A stretch of 64,000 nt of DNA, taken from NCBI GenBank assembly GCA_028023455.1, contig JAQFVV010007236.1, positions 60,901 to 124,900 on the forward strand, read 5' to 3'. Shown in pieces: positions 48,840-59,375 of the stretch; positions within the stretch are counted from its first letter, which is position 1, and each line of letters starts with the position of its first letter. The notes beneath the pieces were generated by a model, which worked only from the letters and a program-made list of their open reading frames with translations, ran no database searches and was not told where the DNA came from. The translations under genes and the position numbers were made by a program. This DNA is from Epiperipatus broadwayi (lineage: Eukaryota; Onychophora; Udeonychophora; Euonychophora; Peripatidae).

Positions 48840-49259
48840 GACATTCCAATCTAATTAAATCAAAAAACTACCTTCAAAGTTATTGAAAGTAATGGTAGAA
48901 TGGAATCATTTTATAATAATCTATCTTTAATTTTTTTTAAATTTTATTTAATTTTATTTATGAAGTAGTTTTTTTCTTATAACTTCAGTAAAATAATTTT
49001 TAATTTTCTGGCATTTTAAAATATATTTTGATTTACAAACTACTTAAGATAAATAAATAAGTTATAAGTACAAAAAATTTAACACTTGTAAATCAAATTG
49101 TAATAATTTGTGATAAATACTGAACAAATAATGAAAATGTGTGAAAAATTGTGACCTCCAATTGAAGAGTGTTGTTTGTGACTTTGGGGATCAGATGACT
49201 TTATTCATTTGTGCCAAGAATATATAGTAAAATGAAAGTTTTAAGTATAATTAATATAT
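48840..49259. other. AT-rich stretch, nothing recognised
   Basis: No gene or repeat seen. Confidence 0.4.
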
Positions 49260-49269
49260 ATATGTGTGT

Positions 49270-49552
49270 GTTGTTCAAACAGGCAAAACTCTCTATACGT
49301 ATTGCCACTCAGTGCAAGCCAGAGTAATCAATGGATGCCAGAAGTCTTGTGCATAAAATCCCCATCTAGTGCCTACTCATCCAATATCACCAGACTAGTT
49401 TCTGGCTTGTGGTTTTCATCAGTGAGGAGCCTTGGATCTATGAGCACTGCACTTAGATCTCTGACTTGCACTGAGTGGCAATGCATATAGAGAGTTTTGC
49501 CTGTTTGAATAACAGTTAAGAGCAAGCATAAGAAATACTGATCACATGATAC
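49270..49552 (-). mobile_element. Hammerhead element, family 1, copy 3 (10-bp TSD)
   Basis: Flanked by atatgtgtgt (49260-49269, 49553-49562), though the low complexity makes this TSD less certain. The minus-strand head reads atcatgtgatcagt in reverse near 49540-49550. Short inverted ends (caggcaaaactctctatacg and tatagagagttttgcctg) enclose one ribozyme-bearing unit. Confidence 0.75.
49379..49437 (-). ncRNA. Hammerhead ribozyme motif, family 1 copy 3
   Basis: Minus strand: helix I TCCTCA/TGGTGA (5 of 6), internal loop, ATCCAA/TTGGAT (6 of 6). CTGATGA at 49416-49422, helix II weakened (AAC-CACAA-GCC), GAAAC at 49398-49402, TA, GTC at 49393-49395. Both cores and the cleavage triplet are intact. 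Confidence 0.7.
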
Positions 49553-49564
49553 ATATGTGTGTAA

Positions 49565-50484
49565 TACTAGGATATATATAAAGAGATCATTTAATCGGAT
49601 CATAATCAAGCATATAGTCAAAAAATAAATAATTTGTCATTTATATCAGCACAAAGAAAGAAACCGACAATTATTTCAATATTATATGTATTTCATCTGT
49701 GATGAGAAAAAACTAACATTTATCTAAACACTACTTTGAATGTGCACAGTTATATGATGATATAAGTAGATTTTTGAAATAGGTATCCTTTTTTTTTTCC
49801 TTGCATTGATGTGGGTGATTAATTATTTATTTTTGTTTGCATATTTTTTTTTTTGTGATAAAATAATATTATTTTTTATATATATTTAAGCATGTGTTAT
49901 CTTGGATATATTACTTATATTAAAGTGTATGTTAATACACTCTGAATATATATAATTAATTTTTGAAAAGTTTCATTAAAAATTGTTGAAAAACATAATC
50001 CTTTTTAAATACATGTATTTATTTATTTTTTTAAGATAGTTTTCCTTCCATTTAGGAAATTTTTCAAGATGAATCCATTTGATGATCTCATCAATTAATT
50101 ACACTGTAGTACCTCCTGCTATGTTCACTTGTCTAATTATAATCAAAAACAAATTTGCTTATAATCTTTTAATTCTACCCTCTTCTGCTTATTACATATT
50201 AATTATCCTTTATGTGCATAATTCTATAAAAATATAACATTATAAACTACCTAAATTTTCTTAAATAATTAATAAGAATAATATATATGTACTATGTTCA
50301 TTCTTAAATTTAATATCCAAAATTTAGGTTTTAATTAAAATTTCTAATTATGTAATACTGACCATTTTACTCTAATTGTAATTTATTAATTATTGGATAA
50401 TTAATAAATGTATTAACCCCTTTCCTTTTTTTAATTTAACATCTTTTACAGTTTTAATACTCTTTCTTTAATAATTAGATATTA
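49565..50484. other. AT-rich stretch, nothing recognised
   Basis: No gene or repeat seen. Confidence 0.4.
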
Positions 50485-50970
50485 TTTAGGTACCAGAAAT
50501 GTACTCCGCCTATGGAAAGGCTGTCCTTTTTGTAATAGTTCTTTTTTATTGGTTGTTTTAACAAATTTTAGTCATGCATGGTATTACTGTTGAATTATTT
50601 TTGTAATAGTTTTTTTAATTGATTGCTTTAACAAATTTCAGTCATGCATGGTATTACTGTGGTGCCACGAACTATACATTATCAACTATACAACTTCAAT
50701 TATACGCTAACCAAAACTAAATATAAATACAGTACTATAGCATGTTTTTTTTTCCTAAATATCACATTTTCTTCATGATTTAAATACTATACTTATTCAG
50801 TTCTGTACTGTAATTAAAAGAATATATACTGATTTTTTCCAAGCATTTTTCTATCAAAAAGTTTTATTTCATATATCTTTCATAAAATATGGTATTTTTT
50901 TTAGAATCCAGAAATGTACTCAATCTATGGAAAGGCTGTCATTTTTGTAATGTTTTTTTTTAATTGGTTG
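50485..50970. repeat. Local direct repeats (three partial units)
   Basis: ccagaaatgtactc then ctatggaaaggctgtc occurs near 50495 and 50910. ttgtaatagttYttttt to tcatgcatggtattactgt occurs at about 50530-50590 and 50601-50661. Clustered segmental duplications, non-coding. Confidence 0.7.
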
Positions 50971-51402
50971 CTTTAAGATTTTTTTTTGCTTTGCAGAATT
51001 ATTTGCTGGCAAATGTACTTAGCCTATGTTAAGGAAGGAATTACTTCTTTTGCATAAAATGCTTCATAAAAAAATTATGATTTATTAATGACAGAACAAA
51101 TAATTTTTTTCCTTGAAAAATATGCCCTCTCACAAAGAAATATTTAAGTTGAATATTATGTGACAGCATTACAGACAAACATTTAGGGATTTTATATATA
51201 AAATGTATATGATTTTTAAAATAAAATTACATATATTTAACTTTTGAAATTATTTTTTTAAAATAAGAATAAATATAAAAAGTGTTATGCAGTTTGACAC
51301 AATTGTAAAGGGTTAATTTCAAAAGTTAAAAGTCTTTAGATTGACTTTCTTAGCAACCATTTTATGATTGTTTAATAAACAGCTTAATTCTACTTCACTT
51401 GT

Positions 51403-51776
51403 ATTCAGTAATGTCTATATTGCGCTAAAACACAGCTATGTGAAGCTACAATAAATGAAAAGGCAAAATATAAATGCTAAGCGCTTTCAGGAACATCTGG
51501 TTCCATATTCATAGTGTATGATGGATGTGCTGGTTAAACGTATATATAATTTAGGTGTGCACAAGAAGGAATTTTGCTTTTCCATTTCCAAAAAATGAAT
51601 GGTGTAAATTGCATAAATTTTCATACACCTAAATTATATATACATTTAACCAGCACATCCATTATATGCTATGAATATGGGAACCAGATGTTCCGAAAGC
51701 GCTTAGCATTTATATTTTGTCTTTTATTGTAGCTTCATATAGTTGCATTTTAGCACAATATAGACATTTATGAGTA
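51403..51776. repeat. Palindromic repeat with about 148-bp arms
   Basis: The left arm (attcagtaatgtctatattg to tatataatttaggtgt) returns inverted at about 51625-51776 (acacctaaattatatata to caatatagacatt). Each arm includes gcgctttc and a hairpin GGAAC-CAGAT-GTTCC. Well conserved, so fairly young. A GAAAGCGC follows the hairpin but no full hammerhead fold could be drawn. Confidence 0.75.
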
Positions 51777-52667
51777 TTTATAATACAAAAAGATAATATA
51801 CATACATCAGTTATACATATGTAAAGCATTTAGCATTACATGATTCTTCTAAATAGAAATGTCACATGAGATTTAGTTTAATATATTTAATTGGATAATA
51901 AATAAGACTGCAGGAATTTGCTGTTAATTTAAAGGATATCCCTTGATTCATTTCTGGACCCTTAAAGAAATTGATCTGGGCAAATTCCTAATGTTCATTC
52001 CATATGTTTTTGTCAATTGTATTTACTGTAGGATTATTCATATAATAAATGAATATGGATGAACTTCTCTTTAATATACACAAGCCAGTATAAACAGTTT
52101 ACTGGTTTTTTACCTCTGAGTTTAAGACCAAAAAAACACAACTAAAGTTCTTAGCTGAAATATCATTTGAGATTTTATGAAGGCAGAATAAAATATGTGT
52201 GAATGATCTTTCTTTAAAATATTTGCAATAATATATATAAAACTAAATTATGGCCATTATTCTCACTCTAAAGTCTTTAATCAGTAGTTAGTGAATGAAG
52301 GCAGAGAGTCCTAAGAATCCTCTAGAAGATTATGGATTTGTACTGGCATTTAATGACTTTATTTAGACACTTATAACTTCAGATCATTTGCAAGTAAGAG
52401 AAGACTGCATGAGCTAGAAAAAGAATAGGATATTGGTGGATTTTGCAAATGTTAGATATATTATAAATAAAAAGTGGAAGACCACCATTATGGAGATTGA
52501 CATGATTATTTATTCAATTTAATTGAAAATACCAATGCAAATAATTCCAGTTTATGCCTCAACAAATTACTGTGATGAAAAAATATTAACTTACATTCTT
52601 CTACATGCATTGATAAAATTATCAAAAATTAAATCCATCTTTCTTATTACTGCTACAATACTTATTT

Positions 52668-52705
52668 TATTTTTGATTGGCCAGCAATTTTCTTCATAGT
52701 AATAA
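52668..52705 (-). ncRNA. Decayed hammerhead-like motif, family 3 (52.68 kb)
   Basis: Minus strand: ATGAAGA, helix II AATTGC-TGG-CCAATC (mostly paired), then AAAAA. The cleavage region is unrecognisable. Clearly the same repeat as at 13.88 kb. Confidence 0.4.
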
Positions 52706-52823
52706 GATATATTTAATACATGAGTACACAAATAGTTTATCTCTTAAAAAAACATATTAACATTACATTTTTTTATAAATTGATTCATTTTTTTAGATAT
52801 TTTAATACCTACATATGTATCAA

Positions 52824-52993
52824 TCAATTGATTGTAAAAGACCCAGAAATAGACCACATGTGAGATGGATGGATGAAATAAGAAAGGGTGCAGGGGTGAT
52901 GTGCAGAAGAGAAGCTAAAGATCAGAGAAGATGGGTTGAACTTGAAGAGACCTTCATCCTGCAGTGGATTGATAATGTTTGATGATGATGATG
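52824..52993 (+). mobile_element. 5'-truncated RTE insertion of 170 bp
   Basis: Only the last part of an RTE (ttgtaaaagacccagaaat to gatgatgatg) between 11-bp duplications, atatgtatcaa (52813-52823, 52994-53004). Close in sequence to copy B, so the same subfamily moved after copy D had inserted. Confidence 0.88.
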
Positions 52994-54102
52994 ATATGTA
53001 TCAAATATATATATTCTTACAGTATACTATACATGTATATATTATGCCTCATTTATATGCAATATTTAAACAAATACCACATTCAATATGTATACCGAAG
53101 TAAAAGATTTATATGGATGTACCAAATGCTTTTGAACAGACCAAACAACATTTTATAATTGTTCAAGAGACACTTTTCAGCTAAAATTGATAAATGAAAG
53201 TGCTATAGTTAAATTTGGTTATGAAACATAAATGAGAGAGGACACAGAGCTGTGACATTCACAAAAAAAATTTATACCATGAATTCTTTCTGTGAGAAAA
53301 ATGCTAAACAGAAATGGATATGAAAGCATCCAAATAAAGGTACAACAAAATTGGATTAAATTTTGACTAACAGAAAATAAGCATTTTAAGAACATGTTCT
53401 TAACAGATTCAATATAAAAGTGATCAATTAGTGAGATCTAAAATATGTGATGATGCAAAACTAGAGATAAAGTATTAATATTTGATGTGTCTTGACTTCA
53501 GAAACACTCCAATGAATTTAAATTAGAACTTCCTACTCATTTTAGAATATTAAGCCTTTGAAAATAGTTCATATTTGATTCCAATAAAAAGGCAATTGAT
53601 ATGATACTAAGAGTTGTCAAAAATAGCTAGTACACACACACACAAAGCAGCAATTTACTAGTAAATTTTTAACTGAGACAAAGCAATGTATTAAATAAAA
53701 CGGAATATGAAAATTTTTAAAATAATCCATTAAGAAGAATAGAATATCTAGAGTGTTTGTAAAATGATGGAAAAAAAAGAATCAATAATGCTATAAAAGA
53801 ATATATTTATAAATTGGCACAAGGAAATCTATAGACAAAGATTAAAAATATATCCTAGTATTGTAAGGGAAATTATTTCAGCAATAAAAAGAAAAACAAA
53901 ATTATTCCTAAAAAAAGAGTGTCATCATAAAATTTATTCAAGAGTTTTATAAAGAATTACATATTAATAAAGAATAAAAATCAAAATATCCCATACAATT
54001 AATACATTTTCTGAATTGTCAAGTTTTTTCAAACTACAGTATAGATAAAGAAAAATTCCAGAAAATGATATGATTATTATTGATACTTTTTAAAAACTAG
54101 AT

Positions 54103-54486
54103 CAGGGGTCCCCAACCTTTTTGCACTTAAGAGCACATTCTATAATACCGGCCAGGTGGCGGGCACCATTTATTTTTTCAACCAGATAGCGGGCATCATT
54201 TATTTTTTCAATGTAAATTTATAGTTGTATATTGTTAATAATACACAAAATGTACAAAAAAATATTTATTTCAAAAATAAAATTTTAACATATAATTAAT
54301 GTTTATATTTTTACGCTGTAAAAGTATAGTATGCCCTACAATTTGATTACAATGTAATACAGTAATTTATAAGAAATTTTAAAAATTAAATTTATTTGTA
54401 TCAGATAAATAATTTTTTATCATGTTCGGATATATAATCGTCTGCGGGCACCATGGTGCTCGCGGGCATAGGGTTGGGGACCCCTG
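54103..54486. mobile_element. Non-autonomous hAT element with perfect 8-bp TSD
   Basis: A 384-bp insert between aactagat repeats (54095-54102, 54487-54494). Terminal inverted repeats are CAGGGGTCCCCAACC at both ends. The 8-bp TSD and CAGGGGT ends are hallmarks of the hAT superfamily. Inside, gcgggcaYcatttatttttt occurs twice in tandem near 54158-54208. No transposase is encoded. GC-rich ends stand out from the host DNA, and it sits in RTE copy D. Confidence 0.92.
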
Positions 54487-54955
54487 AACTAGATGAATAA
54501 TAGAAAAATTGTTAACAAAACCATTAATTATATAAATGATAAAAAAGTAGCAGATAATTGTAATAGTACAGTAGTAATACTGATATTTTAAAAAAATAAT
54601 TAAAAATTATAGACATATTAGTTTTCTATTACTTCCATATAAGATCTTTATTAAGATAATTAGAACTCATCTACAATGAAATTTGGATATAAACCAACCC
54701 AAAAAAATCTGGATTAAAAATGTTTTTGTAGAGTGGATCCTGTTTAATTTCTAGAAATGATCAACGAATATGAGTTGTGTTATGCTTTAGATTTGTAGAT
54801 TATGAAAAACCATTAAGCATCACATGATCACAATCTCTTATACTAGCACATAATTGTTTATAAACAAGGCAAAACTCTCCATACAGTAGTGCCAACCAGA
54901 GTAATCAATGGATGCCAGAAGGTTTGTGCATTAAATTCCTATCTAATGCCTACTC

Positions 54956-55014
54956 ATCCAATATCCCCAGACTAGTTTCTGGATTGTGGCCTTCATCAGT
55001 GAGGAGCTTTGGAT
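54956..55014 (-). ncRNA. Hammerhead ribozyme motif, family 1 copy 4, left arm
   Basis: Minus strand: helix I ATCCAA/TTGGAT (6 of 6), internal loop, TCCTCA/TGGGGA (6 of 6 with one G-U). CTGATGA at 54993-54999, helix II GGC-CACAA-TCC (two pairs), GAAAC at 54975-54979, TA, GTC at 54970-54972. Both cores and the triplet are intact; cleavage would follow the C at 54970. Helix II is the weak point. Confidence 0.75.
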
Positions 55015-55086
55015 CTGAGAGCACTGCACCTAGATCTTAGGATCTAATGTAACCCTTCAGCAACCACCTTTTATGCTGGAGGGTTG

Positions 55087-55143
55087 CATTAGATCCTCAC
55101 TGACGAAGGCCACAAGCCAGAAACTAGTCTGGGGATATTAGAT
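55087..55143 (+). ncRNA. Hammerhead ribozyme motif, family 1 copy 4, right arm
   Basis: Plus strand: inner helix I TCCTCA/TGGGGA (6 of 6), CTGACGA at 55100-55106, helix II GGC-CACAA-GCC with an A-A mismatch at its base, GAAAC at 55120-55124, TA, GTC at 55127-55129. The outer helix I block is changed by a deletion on the 5' side. A good candidate for residual activity. Confidence 0.75.
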
Positions 55144-56179
55144 GAGTATGCATTAGATAGGGATTTTATGCACAAGCCTTCTGGCATCCATTGATTACTC
55201 TGGTTGGCACAGGGTACTACTGTATGGAGAGTTTTTCCTTGTTTATAGATTATGGAAAACTATTTGATTTGCTAAGAATCTGATGGTGATTAAAGCTTTG
55301 GATCATCAAGATATAAACTCAGAATCTTGTCATACCATAAAAAAATATCAAAATGTGTAGGACAGAGTAATTCCATACATCCAAAACTTTTTGCAAAACT
55401 GTACAAAAAGTATTTTGTGGATTAAAATGGAAAATTGAGGGAATAAAAACATATGAGGAATACTTAAGTCAATTTTGCAGATGATGTAGTTGTTTTTGCA
55501 AATAATTTTTCAAAATATTGTTAGATGAAAATAAGATAATAGCACTAAAGATAAATTTAAAAAAAAAATGTTCAATGGATTCTCAGAAGAAAAAAATAAA
55601 GACTGTTAATCTTGAATTAGAAAAAGTTAACAGTTACAAATTCCTTAAAACTTAATGGGTGAAATTATTTTTAGAATTAAAACTGGATGAAATGCTTTTT
55701 ATGGAAATACTTGATATTAAAAATAAATATATGTATTAGAAAATATTTTTAATAAATGAATTTTAACAGTTCTTACTTATGGATTTGAGAATTGGATACT
55801 TAACAGAAGAAGAGCAATACAGAGACTCCAAACTGTCAAAAACAATGGAGAGAGAGATATTGGGAATAATAAGTAGAGATGAAAAACTTAAGAGAACAAA
55901 CTGATATTTAAAGAATTACAAGACTGAAATGGAATTGAGATAGACATATTTCTAAAAGAAATTGTGATAAATGGTAGTTAAAGTTTTAAATTGGATCCCA
56001 AAAATATATAAAAGAATTAGAAAGAAATTATATGTGAGATAAAAGAATGAAATAAGGAAGTTTGCTAATATGATATGGAGAAGATAAATTAGGGATTAGA
56101 GAAATTGGATTAAACTTGGAAAGACCTCCATTCTGCAAAGAATCTGAAATAGCTGAAAATAATGATAGTAATAAATTTA

Positions 56180-57000
56180 ACAAATTGCTCCATTAGCCTT
56201 TTAAAGTATAAGAGAAGTATTGTGATACTTAGTTTAATATTTCCATTTTCTTGTCAAATTCAAAATATCTGCTGTTAGACTTTAAATTATCAATACAGTT
56301 TTCTAAGGCTAGAAGAATATAACTAGACAAGTATGTAATACAGATTCAAAACATTGGAATAATAAATTTTTCAGATCATAAATTATTATATGGTCTTGCT
56401 CATGTGACTACATCATATCCAAGCTTTGAAATAACATATTGAGCACAAAAGTTTTATATAGTCAAATTGAAATTTCTTTTTTACTTTTCTTGATCAGAGA
56501 TTGACTTATGAATACTCTTGAATCTGAAACTCAACCATCGTGTTAAAACATACAGGGGCATAACCTTGGTTGTGATAATAAGTGTCTGAAACCATTGGAT
56601 GAATGCCACTCTTCTTGAGTTAAAATACATCATTAGAAAACAGTCATGGAATCTCAAACAATTATAGCATTGCCATTTAATTATCTACTCAGTTTTAATA
56701 TAAGATTGTGGTAAGGATGGATTTTACCATACTAATATTTCTTTTTTTATATTTATGTTATGATTTTTTTAAAAATAGGAAAGTGTAGAGAAATAATTTT
56801 GAAGGCTAAAATTATTTATGCAAGATCACTGTTTTTTTAACAGATATTGACTATTCTCTAGGTAGTTAGTGAAGTATACTGTCCTGAAATACATATAACC
56901 TGTAGAGTGATTGGCCAATCTTTTTTTTTTTTGCTTAATATAAATCATTTTGATTTATTTATATAAGATAGTGCTATCATTTATTTAATTACATATTTGG
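56180..57000. other. AT-rich stretch, nothing recognised
   Basis: No gene or repeat seen. Confidence 0.4.
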
Positions 57001-57014
57001 TGCAGATTTATCTT

Positions 57015-57562
57015 CATACTCTTATTCTATTTAAGATTGGTCTATATAATTGAATTTAGGTTCAAATGATAATAGGTTCAAATGATAAGATGGCCACTCT
57101 TATCTTTTCAAAGACCCTATCTTGTGCCTTGTATCAAGAGTTTCCTAACATTCAACAAAAATAATACTGACTGAATATAACAATACAGCACACGTGTAAG
57201 GGTTGATTACCTTTGTTTAAAATTACAGGTTGGGATTGTGCTAGTAAATTTCTTAGTTTATTATATTAATTGTGATGTCTCTTAATATTAACACAGTAAA
57301 TGTTAAAATTTCAAGAGGGTTTAATATGTGTAATAAAGAAATTTGAATTAAAATAAATAGTATAAAATCTTCACACTCTTATCCCAAAATATTTAAGATT
57401 CCCCTATATAATTGAATTTAGATACGAAAGATAATTTGGCCACTCTTATCTTTTCAAAAACAACATTGATTGAATATAACAGCACATGTGTAAGAATTGA
57501 TTACCTTCTGTTTAAAATTACAGTTTAAAACTGCACTAGTAAATCTCTCAGGTTATTACAAT
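57015..57562. repeat. Diverged direct duplication, about 180-250 bp units
   Basis: tctatataattgaatttagg, ggccactcttatcttttc, gaatataac and gcacacgtgtaag near 57040-57200 recur in the same order near 57400-57500. The second unit is shorter. Non-coding. Confidence 0.7.
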
Positions 57563-58121
57563 GATTTATTTGTCTTTTATTGTATCTTTATTTATATGAA
57601 ATTATTTATGAAATAAAAAAGAATGGAGAAATATGGAAGTATCTATTTAAAAAATTATTTTAATAATGAGTTTTATATATCTCTTATTAAACCAGGTTGA
57701 AAATGATCAATTTATAGGAGGCTATTAATTGACTATTCATATCTAACATCAAGTTATTTGAATATTAATTGTATAAGATGATCACTATACTTTCATAGTG
57801 ATCCACTGCTCCCTAAACAGTTTGTGGCGATTGTCCCAACATACATATATTTTATGAAGTGATTGATAAATTAAAGCACAGAATAAATCTCAAAAAAGAA
57901 TATTTTTGCAACTATTCCTTTACTTCAATTTATTTACATATATGTAGATTTATTAGTCAAGGTTTTAATAGTAGAACAAATGTTACACCACTCTGCCTTC
58001 TTTATTGTTAATCATATTGAACAAGGCTGATTTATAGAAAGCCATTGCATTGATTAACATGTTTTAATGTCACATTATTAGAATTAACATTATTTATATA
58101 AGAAGGTTGTTGTAATTGCAT
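57563..58121. other. AT-rich stretch with an eroded duplication
   Basis: A weakly similar pair (gattgtcccaacatacatat near 57830; gattgttccaaaatgcatgc near 58263) suggests an old duplication later split by the SINE below. No gene. Confidence 0.35.
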
Positions 58122-58248
58122 AGAAATCAGATGTTTTTATTTATTTATATGTCAAAGCATTTACTAGTAAGCGAACCCGGGCCAGCTGCTTGGAAGGCAG
58201 CTATGCTAATCGCTAGGCCACCAATGCTTGACAGAAATCAGATGTTTT
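58122..58248 (-). mobile_element. tRNA-derived SINE (family 1), copy d, with 16-bp TSD
   Basis: Body 58138-58232 on the minus strand: caagcattggtggcctagcg (A box), gcccgggttcgcttac (B box), then atgctttgacatat and an A/T tail. Perfect duplication agaaatcagatgtttt (58122-58137, 58233-58248). Confidence 0.9.
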
Positions 58249-59224
58249 CTAGACAGTTGACAAGATTGTTCCAAAATGCATGCATTTTTTAGAGTGATTG
58301 ATTGATTTTTTGCATAGTAAGATCACAAAACAAATATTTTCAGTACTATGAAGTTTTTATATCAACTCTAATTTATTTACACCCATACATACTGAGCACC
58401 AGTGAAAAAGTGGCTGATTCTCCAAACTGCTAGCAGCACATTTCTGAATCAACATGTGTTACATAACAGTTTAGCTATTCACTACAGAAATTTTGAATGC
58501 CAGCCTGTTTGGATCACGAGTTACAACATGAAATATGAGAGCAGGTTGTTTCTTAGATTATCTTCAGTATTCTTCTTGTCATGATGAAATATTGCAAAAT
58601 CTTTTAAAATATTCTTGCAGCTTATAACTTCACTATCATATAAACAGTTTGAATCATTCCAAAGGTTTCAGTAGGACAAATCAAAATTAATACATTATTC
58701 CATCATGGATTAAGGTATATATACCGTGTATGCTATTTTTATCAACAATTCTTTTAACAAAAAAAATGTAAATACAAGTATATATACTTGTGAATGCTGG
58801 TACTAATATTAATTGAAGTGAAAAAGTATTTATTTCCATCATTATATGTCTATTTATGATATTTCTAAAGATTTATTATATTTGCATTTGAATCATATGA
58901 AATGTAAAAAATGATGAAAAGTATACTATAAACAGAATTATTTCATTTCTTCATCAAATCATTGGAAAAATCAGATTAGATATTATCTTAATAATTTGAT
59001 CGAATGATTTTGTGGAAAAAAACATTAAGAATTATAAAGCTTTTACATAACAGTATGGCTTTTACATATTATGACGTAACAAGAAAAGAAAAAAAGTTGT
59101 TTTTCATTAAAACTGTTTTAAAAGGATTCTTTATTTGATTAAGATAATAGTAAAATATTCTAATCAAAGATGGATTAATTACTAAATAAATTATTAACTG
59201 AAACACAGGCTTATTATATACCTG
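58249..59224. other. AT-rich stretch, nothing recognised
   Basis: No supported gene; the 60-codon frame at 58402-58584 has no family features. Confidence 0.4.
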
Positions 59225-59375
59225 TGTCTATATATATAATATAAAGGGTATATGAGCACAGACTTTCACACGACCCACGACTCTATCTCATAACACTGAT
59301 ACACTTGAACACATATATGTCGAAAAGATAAATAATCACCAATATACGTATTGTGAAATCTTTTTTATATATATT
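59225..59375. repeat. Partial unit of hammerhead repeat family 2
   Basis: tatgagcacagactttcaca, tctatctcataacactgat, gaaaagataaataatcacca and atatacgtatt match the family 2 arm in antisense. The ribozyme's first core and helix II are missing. Confidence 0.55.

Larger units (their letters stand above)
52583..53098. mobile_element. Compound insertion in RTE copy D
   Basis: Copy B is continuous here (gtgatgaagtagaagaagat), while copy D has about 515 extra bases. They include a hammerhead family 3 relic and a short RTE 3' end nested inside. No clear TSD for the outer insertion. Confidence 0.55.
54811..55245. mobile_element. Hammerhead foldback element, family 1, copy 4 (15-bp TSD)
   Basis: A 435-bp insert between 15-bp duplications with one mismatch, tagattatgRaaaac (54796-54810, 55246-55260); copy B shows the empty site. 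Head cattaagcatcacatgatc, then two long inverted arms (about 54880-55060 and 55078-55245) with ends aacaaggcaaaactctcc and gagagtttttccttgtt. Each arm holds a hammerhead. It is the most complete member and lies inside RTE copy D. Confidence 0.88.
51910..56175 (+). mobile_element. RTE-clade LINE, copy D, decayed, with three later insertions
   Basis: It follows copy B from the 5' end (gcaggaatttgctgttaat, 51910) to a worn tail (aatgatagtaata, near 56170). Leader near 51910-52400, endonuclease region near 52440-53400, RT near 53500-55700, C-terminal block near 55740-56130 (acttatggatttgagaattg corresponds to TYGSETW). Insertions sit at about 52583-53098, 54103-54486 and 54811-55245. Without them it is about 2.9 kb. 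All frames are broken; it is older than everything inserted in it. Confidence 0.85.
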
